Notes: generated from the sequence alone by a model not told the origin. DNA of 5,080 bases from an uncultured Collinsella sp. (GCA_905208975.1 CAJLRE010000098.1:1-5080), one strand, 5' to 3'. Counted from the stretch's first letter, positions 1-5,080 are shown. Numbers and translations are program-made.

Positions 1-1254
1 GCGCGCATCGGCAACGGGCGCTCGCCGCGCCGACCGTCCCGTCTGCCCTATGCGCTTATCGCCGTGGGCTGTGCGCTCGTGCTGTTTATCGCTGCCGTCG
101 TGGGCTACGTCAACCGCAGCGTGGACGTGGAGCTCAACGGCCAGAAGACCGCGGTGCGCGTGGGCTCTACGCTGCAGAATCTCATCGACGACCAGGAGTT
201 GACTGACACCTACGACGCAGGCGACCTGCTGGCCGTCGATGACAGCGTGCTCAAGCGCCATGGCGGCGAAAAGCTGTCGGTTAAGGTGGACGGCAAGCGC
301 ATAAAACAGGGTAAGTGGAAAAGCCGCGAACTTGAGGGCGGCGAGAAGGTGACGGTCAAGGATGGCCGTAACACCTACGAGAAGCACGAGGTTCAGGCTA
401 CGGTTATCGAGCCCAAGCTCAAGGTCGAGGGCACGGGCGCTATCGAGTATGTGCAGACGTGGGGTGTCCAGGGCCGCTCGGAGGTGTGGGTCGGCGAGCA
501 ATCGGGTAAGACGCAGGACCGCGGCGAGGTTGTGCCCGCCACCGATTGCGTCGTTGCGTGCGCGAGCGTGGCGCCCAAGGGCAACGAAAAGTACGTGGCG
601 CTGACGTTTGACGAGGGTCCGAGCGGCGCCACCAAACAGATCTTGCAGGTGCTCAAGGAAAAGGGCGTCACCGCGACGTTCTTCCTTTCGGGCGATGCGG
701 TCGAGGCCTCGTCCGCCACGGCCAAGGCGATTGTCGATGCCGGGTGCGAAATCGGATCCAACAGCTACAGCGACGATTCGCTCAAGGGTCAGGACCGTGA
801 GGCGGTACGCGAGCAAATCACGAAAGGCACCGATGCGATTAAGTCGGCGACCGGCGTGAAGACGATGCTGCTGCGTGCCCCCTACGCTGCCTTTGACGAG
901 CAAAACTGGATTGATGCGATGGACCTGGTTTCCGCCGTGGTCTCGTGGAATATTGACTCGGGCGACTGGCTGCTCAACGGTGCCGACGAGCAGGTCTCGA
1001 CGGTGCTCGATTCGGTGACGCCGGGCAATATCGTGCTGCTCACCGATAGAGATGAATGCGCCGAGCAGACGCTCGAGGCGCTGCCGCAGATTATCGACGG
1101 CCTTGTCGCCGACGGCTACAAGATCGTGACGCTCAGCGACCTGGTCAAGACGGACACGTCGCTGAGCAAAAAGCTCACCTCGCTGACGAAGGTCACCATG
1201 CCCAAGGACGCCGTGTTCCCCCAACTTGCCGAGGACGATGACACCACAGGGTAG
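1..1254 (+). CDS. Membrane-anchored polysaccharide deacetylase-like (NodB-fold) protein, 5' partial, probably catalytically altered
   Basis: The frame is open from the first base to a TAG at 1252-1254 (417 codons visible). A GTG at 64 exists, but it would cut the hydrophobic helix encoded at about 46-108, which follows an arginine-rich stretch. The true start is therefore probably left of the window, giving a short basic cytoplasmic tail, one membrane anchor and an extracellular body. The region at about 115-590 encodes beta-rich sequence I cannot assign. The NodB-like domain runs from about 595 to 1150. Motif 1 reads TFDEGP (604-621) instead of TFDDGP. Motif 2, usually HxxxH, reads NSYSD (760-774). 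Motif 3 RAPY (874-885) is kept. DSGDW (955-969) resembles motif 4. Motif 5, usually LLHD, reads LLTD (1036-1047). The family removes acetyl groups from peptidoglycan or other glycans using a D-H-H metal site. Both metal histidines and the motif-5 histidine are replaced here, so activity is doubtful. The fold assignment is firm; a glycan-binding or regulatory role is a guess. Confidence 0.9.
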   Translation, partial: ARIGNGRSPRRPSRLPYALIAVGCALVLFIAAVVGYVNRSVDVELNGQKTAVRVGSTLQNLIDDQELTDTYDAGDLLAVDDSVLKRHGGEKLSVKVDGKRIKQGKWKSRELEGGEKVTVKDGRNTYEKHEVQATVIEPKLKVEGTGAIEYVQTWGVQGRSEVWVGEQSGKTQDRGEVVPATDCVVACASVAPKGNEKYVALTFDEGPSGATKQILQVLKEKGVTATFFLSGDAVEASSATAKAIVDAGCEIGSNSYSDDSLKGQDREAVREQITKGTDAIKSATGVKTMLLRAPYAAFDEQNWIDAMDLVSAVVSWNIDSGDWLLNGADEQVSTVLDSVTPGNIVLLTDRDECAEQTLEALPQIIDGLVADGYKIVTLSDLVKTDTSLSKKLTSLTKVTMPKDAVFPQLAEDDDTTG

Positions 1255-1270
1255 TCATTGGGTAGTCGTT
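1249..1270. repeat. Tandem 11-bp direct repeat over the stop codon of the deacetylase-like gene
   Basis: GGGTAGTCATT (1249-1259) is followed immediately by GGGTAGTCGTT (1260-1270), 10 of 11 bases identical. The first copy contains the TAG stop codon of the upstream gene. An 11-bp period is close to one helical turn, as in some regulator sites, but it could equally be the edge of a dispersed repeat or chance. No convincing intrinsic terminator for the upstream gene is seen between 1255 and 1380. A small CTGCA/TGCAG hairpin at 1321-1333 has no T-tract after it. Confidence 0.6.
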
Positions 1271-1365
1271 TAAGAACGTCCCCAAGGGCTATGTCACGGA
1301 TACGTCAGCGTTTGGTATGCCTGCAATGTGCAGCGCATAAATTCGATGCCGCAGGGCGATGCTGA

Positions 1366-1374
1366 TGCTATAGT
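1366..1374 (+). promoter_or_regulatory. Candidate extended -10 promoter for the MgtE-like/Nramp operon
   Basis: TGCTATAGT fits an extended -10 box (TG, one base, then TATAGT, 5 of 6 to TATAAT). No good -35 is seen at the usual distance, which extended -10 promoters can tolerate. Transcription would begin around 1381 and give a leader of about 200 nt. A competing -10-like sequence, TATACAT at 1512-1518, would give a much shorter leader but also lacks a -35. Confidence 0.4.
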
Positions 1375-1442
1375 TACTGCGGTTAATGAGGGTCAAGAGA
1401 AAGGTTACAGGTGAAATCCAAACCTCGACCATACAGTCGATG

Positions 1443-1477
1443 ACCCCATGCAGGTGCTTTTTGCGCATGCACGGGGT
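1443..1477 (+). promoter_or_regulatory. Long imperfect RNA hairpin with a U-rich loop in the operon leader
   Basis: ACCCC (1443-1447) pairs with GGGGT (1473-1477). An A/C mismatch follows, then TGCA (1449-1452) pairs with TGCA (1468-1471). After a G/A mismatch, GTGC (1454-1457) pairs with GCGC (1463-1466) around a TTTTT loop. No T-tract follows, so it is not an intrinsic terminator. Bases 1443-1446 are also able to pair upstream with 1390-1393. Confidence 0.6.
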
Positions 1478-1530
1478 GTAAGCGTCGAGCGGCGTGCCGC
1501 CCGCGCATGCGTATACATATCCAGAAGCCC

Positions 1531-1562
1531 CCGGACGCCGCACGCGCGGCCGCGTCCGGAGG
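1531..1562 (+). promoter_or_regulatory. Hairpin overlapping a Shine-Dalgarno sequence
   Basis: CCGGACGC (1531-1538) pairs perfectly with GCGTCCGG (1552-1559) around a 13-nt GC-rich loop. The 3' arm runs into GGAGG (1558-1562). Past one mismatch, C1529 and C1528 could also pair with G1561 and G1562, burying the whole site. This is a typical geometry for control of translation initiation. Whether the site serves the short frame at 1567 or the MgtE-like gene is uncertain. Confidence 0.5.
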
Positions 1563-1566
1563 AATA

Positions 1567-1599
1567 ATGATGGGGAGCACCATTGAATTATCTGAGTGA
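1567..1599 (+). CDS. Possible 10-codon leader peptide overlapping the start of the MgtE-like gene
   Basis: Two successive ATG codons (1567 and 1570) lie 4 and 7 nt after GGAGG (1558-1562), the best ribosome-binding signal in the region. They open a frame encoding MMGSTIELSE that stops at TGA 1597-1599. This frame differs from the main gene, overlaps its TTG start at 1583, and ends one base before an in-frame ATG of the main gene at 1601. It could be an upstream frame that couples translation to the transporter, or simply chance. There is no direct evidence that it is translated. Confidence 0.25.
   Translation: MMGSTIELSE
1572..1577 (+). promoter_or_regulatory. Ribosome binding site supporting the TTG start at 1583
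   Basis: GGGGAG sits 5 nt before TTG 1583. An in-frame TGA at 1568-1570 rules out any earlier start. The only other nearby candidate is ATG 1601 (residue 7), which has a weaker purine-rich GAGTGAG before it but could be reached by reinitiation after the short frame ending at 1599. Confidence 0.6.
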
Positions 1600-3427
1600 G
1601 ATGCTCAAATTGCCGGTCTTGGACGTCGACGGCGAAAAGCTCGGCGTGGTCAACGATTTTGGCATTGCTACCGGCGAAGTTTTTCCGCACGTGACGTCGC
1701 TCGCGTTCCGCGGCCCCGGCAAGACGCCGTTTATGATCAGCTGGCGCAAATGGGTCGACCGTATCGACGAGACGGGCGTGTATCTCAACACGTCTGCCAC
1801 CAACATTCGCTTCTCGTACCTGCAGCCGACCGAGCTCCTGCTGGCGCGCGACGTGCTCAACAAGCAGATCGTCGACACGCAGGGCATGAAGGTCGTGCGC
1901 GTCAACGACATCAAGTTTTCCATGTCGGGCGAAAACCAGCTGCGCCTGTTGGGTGCCGAGGTCGGTGCCCGCGGTCTGCTGCGCGCCATCAGCCCCGCGC
2001 TCGAGCATATCGTCGAAGGCTTTATGAAGCACCTGGGCAAGCCGCTCAGTGAGGACATCATCGCTTGGTCCTACATGGACCTGCTCGACCGCTCGACCAA
2101 GAACATTCAACTCTCGGTGTCGCACAAGACGCTCGGCGAGCTGCACCCTGCCGACATCGCCGATATTATCGAGCAGCTCGACCCGCGCCTACGTGCGCAG
2201 GTGTTTGCGCAGCTCGATACCGCCCAGGCAGCCGAAGCTATCTCGGAGTTCGATGACGACGAGCTTATGACCGAGATGCTCGAGGGCCTGTCCGACACGG
2301 ACGCATCGTCGATGCTGGCCATGATGGACCCGGACGACGCTGCCGACCTGATCGACGAGCTTGATTACGAGAAGGCCGAGAAGCTCCTGCGCCTGATGGG
2401 CGTCAAGGAGGAGAAGGCGATTCGTAACCTGCTGGGGTATGAGGACAATACCGCCGGCCGCATCATGACCTCGGAGTTTGTCTCCCTGCCCGCCACGGCA
2501 ACGGTCGGTGACGCCATCGAGGCGATTCGCGAGCTCGACGAGGACTTCGAGAGCGTCTACTACGTCTATACCGAGGATCCGAGCGGCATGCTGACCGGTG
2601 TGCTTTCGCTGCGTACGCTGATCGTAGCCGATCGCGACGCCACGCTGGGTCAGCTGGCCTATCGCGACCTGGTCTACGTGTCGCCCGACGAGGACCAGGA
2701 AGACGTGACGGACGAGATGACCAAGTATGACCTGGTCGCCATCCCCGTCTGCGACGAGAACCGCCACATCCTGGGTATCGTAACCTTCGACGACGCCATG
2801 GACGTTATCGCCGAAGAGCATCAGGAGGACCTGCAGATCGCTGGTGTCGGCTCGGGTGACAGCGCGTCCGACGACTCGACGAACGTGCTCAGCTGGTTCG
2901 TGCATCGCCAGTACTGGGTTGTTGTATGGGGCATCGCGTCGTGCATCATGGCGACCGTACTGGGAACGGCGCTCGGCTCCGCGCATCTGGTGGTGTTCCC
3001 CATGTGCGCCATGCCGCTCGTGCTGCTGGCGGCCTCGCGCATGGTGTCGTTCGTCAAGAACTACTTCCTGGAGTATGACGGTCACGACGACGAGCCCAAG
3101 CCGTATCTGGGATTCTTCTTCCAGAGCACGGGCATGGGCCTGATTCTGTCACTCGTGACCTACCTGTGCGCCCAGCTGGTGCGCACCGCCGCGTTCCCCG
3201 ATGCGCCCATGTTTGAGGAGCAACTCTTTACCGGGTGCTTTAATATCGCTGCCATCATTTGCCTGGTTGGCAACATGAGCGCCGTGATTTACCTGATGGT
3301 GCTGTTCTGGCGTGACGAGCATGACCTCAACACGTCGGGCACCGCCATGAACGTTATTGCCGTCATGATCTCGTGTGTGGCGTATTGCATCGCCGCGGTG
3401 CTGCTCGCCATGTCAGTCATGGGTTAG
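1583..3427 (+). CDS. MgtE-like membrane protein with PRC-barrel, MgtE N, CBS-pair and five-helix C-terminal domains
   Basis: This 614-residue protein starts at TTG 1583 and ends at TAG 3425-3427. Residues about 3-80 look like a PRC-barrel domain (PVLDVDGEKLGVVNDF), and 84-150 may be a second. Residues about 185-285 form the acidic helical MgtE N domain, beginning LHPADIADIIEQLDP. Residues about 287-412 form a CBS pair, opening with the MgtE-like YEDNTAGRIMTSEFVSL. Five hydrophobic helices follow at about 444-463, 468-492, 508-533, 550-576 and 588-612, matching the number in bacterial MgtE. MgtE is a Mg2+ channel whose N and CBS domains sense cytosolic Mg2+. The pore helices here are unusual. 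The stretch aligned to the PxxxDxxGGNxGxQ motif reads PLVLLAASRMVSF (478-490), and the last helix has S597 where the pore aspartate is expected. The protein is longer at the N terminus than classic MgtE of about 450 residues. It may be a Mg2+ sensor or regulator of the downstream transporter rather than a channel. Family is secure; transport ability is not. Confidence 0.93.
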   Translation: MNYLSEMLKLPVLDVDGEKLGVVNDFGIATGEVFPHVTSLAFRGPGKTPFMISWRKWVDRIDETGVYLNTSATNIRFSYLQPTELLLARDVLNKQIVDTQGMKVVRVNDIKFSMSGENQLRLLGAEVGARGLLRAISPALEHIVEGFMKHLGKPLSEDIIAWSYMDLLDRSTKNIQLSVSHKTLGELHPADIADIIEQLDPRLRAQVFAQLDTAQAAEAISEFDDDELMTEMLEGLSDTDASSMLAMMDPDDAADLIDELDYEKAEKLLRLMGVKEEKAIRNLLGYEDNTAGRIMTSEFVSLPATATVGDAIEAIRELDEDFESVYYVYTEDPSGMLTGVLSLRTLIVADRDATLGQLAYRDLVYVSPDEDQEDVTDEMTKYDLVAIPVCDENRHILGIVTFDDAMDVIAEEHQEDLQIAGVGSGDSASDDSTNVLSWFVHRQYWVVVWGIASCIMATVLGTALGSAHLVVFPMCAMPLVLLAASRMVSFVKNYFLEYDGHDDEPKPYLGFFFQSTGMGLILSLVTYLCAQLVRTAAFPDAPMFEEQLFTGCFNIAAIICLVGNMSAVIYLMVLFWRDEHDLNTSGTAMNVIAVMISCVAYCIAAVLLAMSVMG

Positions 3428-3431
3428 GTGG
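3426..3431 (+). promoter_or_regulatory. Ribosome binding site deciding the GTG start of the Nramp-like gene
   Basis: AGGTGG overlaps the last two bases of the upstream TAG stop and lies 4 nt before GTG 3436. The frame stays open further upstream, to 3373, but that extension overlaps the previous gene, lacks a ribosome binding site, and adds arginine- and histidine-rich sequence not expected in this family. The close spacing suggests translational coupling. Confidence 0.7.
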
Positions 3432-3435
3432 TCGC

Positions 3436-4698
3436 GTGCAAAATACCAAGCAAAAGTCGGGCACCAAGCAAAAGCTGACCATCGCGGCCATCTTTGGCGC
3501 TATGGGCCCCGGTCTGCTGGCGGCGCTTTCGGGCAATGACGCCGGCGGCATTGCAACGTATTCCAGCGCGGGCGCCAGCTATGGCTACAAAATGCTCTGG
3601 ATGCTTCCTGTCATGACTGTGCTGCTCATCGTGACGCAGGAGACCGCGGCGCGCTGCGGCTGCGTCACGGGTAAGGGCTTGGCATCGCTCATTCGCGAGC
3701 GTTTTGGCGTGCGCAAGAGTGTACTTGCTATGGCGGCGCTGTTGATCGCCAACACGGCTGTGACCATTTCGGAGTTTGCGGGTATCGCCAGCGGTCTTGC
3801 TCTCTTTGGCGTGCCGGCGAGCATCTCGGTGCCGTTGGTGGCGCTGCTGGTATGGATGCTTACCATGTCGGGCAGTTTCCAGCGCATCGAGAAGATTCTG
3901 CTGCTGGTGAGCTGCGTGTTCGTGACCTATATCGTCGCCGCGTTTATGGCTGGCCCCAACTGGGGTGAGGTCGCGGTCGACCTGGTCGTGCCCAACATTC
4001 AAAATGACCCCAGCTACGTGTCGCTCGTGGTCGCAACGATCGGTACCACCATCGCGCCGTGGATGATTTTCTTGGCGCAGAACAACGTGGTCGATAAGAA
4101 CGCGGGCGAGGACGATATCGTGCTGCAGCGCATCGATACCGTGAGCGGCTCGCTTGCTGCCGATGTCATTGCCGGCTTTATTATCATCACGACCGGTACG
4201 GTGTTGTTCCCGGCGGGTATTCAGATTAGCGATGCCGCCGATGCTGCCCGCGCGCTGGAGCCTATTGCGGGTCAGTGGTCCACGGTACTGTTTGCCTCGG
4301 GCCTGGTCGCGGCGAGCTTCTTGGCCGCCTGCGTGCTGCCGGGCGTTACGTCGAGCGCTATCTGCGAGGCATTTGGCTGGGAGCGCGGTGCCGACCGCAG
4401 CTGGGACGAGGCCCCGGTCTATCGCGGCATCATTACGGCCATCATCGGTATCTCTGCCGTGCTGGTGCTTATGCCCGGCGTCGATCTGTTCCAGATTATG
4501 ATGACCTCGCAGGTCATCAATGGCGTGCTGCTGCCCGTGGTTCTGGTGTTCCAGGTGGTTATTGCCGCTGACCGTCACATTATGGGCACTAACCGCAACG
4601 GCCGCGTGTGGAATGTGCTCACTTGGGCGACTATCGGTGTGATTACGGTGCTGACGGTCGTCATGTTTGTTCTACAGGCGATGGGTTACAGCGCTTAG
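3436..4698 (+). CDS. Nramp-fold (SLC11-related) divalent metal transporter, NRMT-like, probably for Mg2+
   Basis: The gene encodes 420 residues from GTG 3436 to TAG 4696-4698. The GPG of helix 1 (24-26), the YGYKMLW after it (49-55) and the TQETAARCGCVTGKGLA stretch (67-83) are typical of Nramp proteins. About 11 hydrophobic helices fit the Nramp core, at roughly 17-40, 52-68, 95-118, 126-146, 153-172, 192-214, 240-260, 283-305, 329-347, 353-377 and 391-414. The metal-site motif DPGN of helix 1 reads DAGG (35-38), and the MPH of helix 6 reads APW (207-209) within GTTIAPWMIFLAQ. Loss of the metal-binding methionine is a hallmark of Nramp-related magnesium transporters, one of which is known from the coriobacterium Eggerthella lenta. 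The aspartate (D35) remains. It lies 8 nt after the MgtE-like gene and is followed by a terminator, so the two form an operon. An automatic MntH label would imply Mn2+ or Fe2+ uptake, which the motifs argue against. Fold is near certain; Mg2+ preference is inferred. Confidence 0.94.
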   Translation: MQNTKQKSGTKQKLTIAAIFGAMGPGLLAALSGNDAGGIATYSSAGASYGYKMLWMLPVMTVLLIVTQETAARCGCVTGKGLASLIRERFGVRKSVLAMAALLIANTAVTISEFAGIASGLALFGVPASISVPLVALLVWMLTMSGSFQRIEKILLLVSCVFVTYIVAAFMAGPNWGEVAVDLVVPNIQNDPSYVSLVVATIGTTIAPWMIFLAQNNVVDKNAGEDDIVLQRIDTVSGSLAADVIAGFIIITTGTVLFPAGIQISDAADAARALEPIAGQWSTVLFASGLVAASFLAACVLPGVTSSAICEAFGWERGADRSWDEAPVYRGIITAIIGISAVLVLMPGVDLFQIMMTSQVINGVLLPVVLVFQVVIAADRHIMGTNRNGRVWNVLTWATIGVITVLTVVMFVLQAMGYSA

Positions 4699-4715
4699 CG
4701 CCTCTTTTGGACTCC

Positions 4716-4751
4716 AAACAGGCCGCAGCGATGGACTGCGGCCTGTTTTTT
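4716..4751 (+). terminator. Intrinsic terminator of the MgtE-like/Nramp operon
   Basis: AAACAGGCCGCAG (4716-4728) pairs perfectly over 13 bases with CTGCGGCCTGTTT (4736-4748) around a 7-nt loop. The 3' arm ends in a run of six T (4746-4751). It lies 18 nt after the stop codon of the Nramp-like gene. The A-rich 5' side could allow weak function in the opposite direction as well. Confidence 0.92.
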
Positions 4752-5050
4752 GCCCGCTATAGGGCGTTAGTTATATGGCAGTGGACAAAAAATGCCAAAT
4801 ATGAGTACTGTTGCCTTGCCGATAGCATTTACGACCAAGAAAATAATGAACATAGTTAAGAATCTGTTTATTAAAAGCGGGTCTCCAAGTCCTAAGCCGG
4901 CCATTCTGGTCAACTGGAAGGGTCGCGCGCTACCGCATGAGCGCCATTTTGGGTGGTTTTGCCTGCTACTAAAATGGTAACAGTACTCATATTTGCCCCT
5001 TTTTGTCCACGACCCCTTGGAGCCGGGTAGCGCGCAGAGATGTGGTGTAA
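4752..5050. other. Non-coding stretch after the operon
   Basis: Apart from the inverted-repeat element, this stretch shows nothing I can call a gene or a promoter. A further 10-bp perfect inverted repeat, GCGCGCTACC (4925-4934) with GGTAGCGCGC (5026-5035), has one arm inside the element and one outside. It therefore interlocks with the large repeat rather than nesting in it. Its meaning is unknown. Confidence 0.5.
4781..5010. repeat. 230-bp element bounded by 35-bp imperfect inverted repeats, candidate MITE-like element
   Basis: The left arm (4781-4815) and the reverse complement of the right arm (4976-5010) match at 31 of 35 bases. Matches include the outer GTGGACAAAAA (11 bp) and the inner CAAATATGAGTACTGTT (17 bp; 4796-4812 and 4979-4995). 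Mismatches fall at arm positions 12, 13, 15 and 33. The interior, mainly 4815-4920, is visibly richer in A and T than the neighbouring genes. It holds no transposase and no convincing gene. No target-site duplication is evident next to the arms. A small hairpin, CCATTTT/AAAATGG (4944-4950 with 4971-4977), lies inside the right part. A non-autonomous mobile element or dispersed palindromic repeat is the best reading. A large stem for regulation or an inverted pair of short repeats is also possible. Confidence 0.6.
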
Positions 5051-5072
5051 GAGGCGGGGCATGCCCCGCCTC
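5051..5072. terminator. Perfect 22-bp palindrome, possible terminator at the window edge
   Basis: GAGGCGGGGC (5051-5060) and GCCCCGCCTC (5063-5072) form a perfect GC-rich stem with an AT centre, in practice a 4-nt CATG loop. On the + strand it is followed by CGCCCTTT, where the window ends, so a T-tract may continue. On the - strand no T-tract follows. It could end a transcript or be a repeat; its gene is not visible. Confidence 0.4.
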
Positions 5073-5080
5073 CGCCCTTT

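Larger units (their letters stand above)
1381..1582 (+). promoter_or_regulatory. Structured 5' leader of the MgtE-like/Nramp operon, candidate cis-regulatory RNA
   Basis: About 200 nt between the candidate promoter and the start codon contain an unusual density of perfect or near-perfect helices. Helix A pairs GGGTCA (1390-1395) with TGACCC (1441-1446). It would close a three-way junction over two hairpins, AGGTT/AACCT (1402-1406 with 1421-1425) and CGAC/GTCG (1426-1429 with 1436-1439). Helix B pairs 1443-1452 with 1468-1477 and uses some of the same bases, so A and B exclude each other. A GC-rich hairpin follows at 1489-1500. A last hairpin at 1531-1559 overlaps a Shine-Dalgarno-like GGAGG. 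The octamer GCGCATGC occurs twice (1463-1470, 1503-1510), offering further alternative pairing. This resembles an aptamer followed by an expression platform. I do not see the M-box consensus usual for Mg2+ transporters. Pairings were read by eye; the switch itself is inference. Confidence 0.5.

Noticed and set aside
64..1254. GTG at 64 as the start of the deacetylase-like gene
   Set aside because: It would begin within the membrane helix and discard the basic residues before it; the frame is open to the window edge, so the gene is better read as 5' partial.
1402..1440. Resemblance of AGGTGAAATCC to the conserved core of cobalamin riboswitches
   Set aside because: The ACTGT-containing segment, the GCCACTG segment and the closing B12-box sequence are not found in order downstream, so the match is too partial.
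1381..1480. M-box (ykoK) Mg2+ riboswitch upstream of the MgtE-like gene
   Set aside because: Expected from gene function, but the conserved GGTGAGGCTCC and GCTGGATGCTTGTCC-type segments are not seen; only a short CCATACAGT is similar.
1289..2146. Long open frame on the - strand opposite the leader and the start of the MgtE-like gene
   Set aside because: It is antisense to a well-supported gene, has a histidine- and arginine-rich composition typical of GC-rich shadows, and has no recognisable domain.
2189..3085. Long open frame on the - strand opposite the CBS and helix region
   Set aside because: Antisense shadow of the MgtE-like gene; low-complexity translation without a family signature.
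3424..4578. 384-codon open frame on the - strand opposite the Nramp-like gene
   Set aside because: Length is explained by GC-rich third positions of the real gene; the translation is rich in H, R, Q and D with no membrane segments or motifs.
4781..4812. Promoter within the left inverted-repeat arm (TGGACA as -35)
   Set aside because: No -10-like hexamer lies 16-18 bp downstream, and no gene follows.
4792..4980. 62-codon + strand frame running from one inverted-repeat arm to the other
   Set aside because: No ribosome binding site, start and stop lie inside repeat arms, and the translation resembles no family I know; most likely chance coding within the element.

Overview
The window is GC-rich, densely coded bacterial DNA. 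It carries GTG and TTG starts, a nearly back-to-back gene pair and intrinsic terminators. The protein families and codon choice suggest an actinobacterium of class Coriobacteriia, possibly a Collinsella relative. That assignment is inference from style and family content; no rRNA or marker gene is present to prove it. All three main genes are on the + strand.

Layout. (1) Bases 1-1254 hold the 3' part of a membrane-anchored protein with a polysaccharide-deacetylase (NodB) fold. Its start lies left of the window, and several metal-binding and catalytic positions are substituted, so it may be a pseudo-deacetylase. (2) Bases 1255-1582 are non-coding. They hold a tandem 11-bp repeat over the stop codon of the first gene, a plausible extended -10 promoter near 1366-1374, and about 200 nt of leader. 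The leader has several strong hairpins, two mutually exclusive helices and a hairpin that partly buries a Shine-Dalgarno sequence. I do not recognise it as an M-box or other known riboswitch. (3) Bases 1583-3427 encode a 614-residue MgtE-like protein: PRC-barrel-like region, MgtE N domain, CBS pair and five membrane helices. The signature residues of the MgtE pore appear to be missing. (4) Bases 3436-4698 encode a 420-residue SLC11/Nramp-fold transporter in which the DPGN and MPH metal-site motifs read DAGG and APW, as in Nramp-related magnesium transporters (NRMT). A strong intrinsic terminator follows. (5) Bases 4752-5080 contain no convincing gene. They hold an AT-richer 230-bp element bounded by 35-bp inverted repeats (31/35 identical) and, at the right edge, a perfect 22-bp palindrome.

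How it may work together. The MgtE-like and NRMT-like genes are separated by 8 nt and share one leader and one terminator, so they are very likely one operon. Known MgtE proteins sense cytosolic Mg2+ through their N and CBS domains. Here the sensor half looks intact while the pore half looks degenerate, and the neighbour looks like a competent Mg2+ permease. The working hypothesis is a split system: a MgtE-derived sensor or regulatory membrane subunit that gates, or is gated with, an NRMT permease, under a structured metal-responsive leader RNA. Co-transcription is well supported. The partnership, ion specificity and RNA switching are inference.
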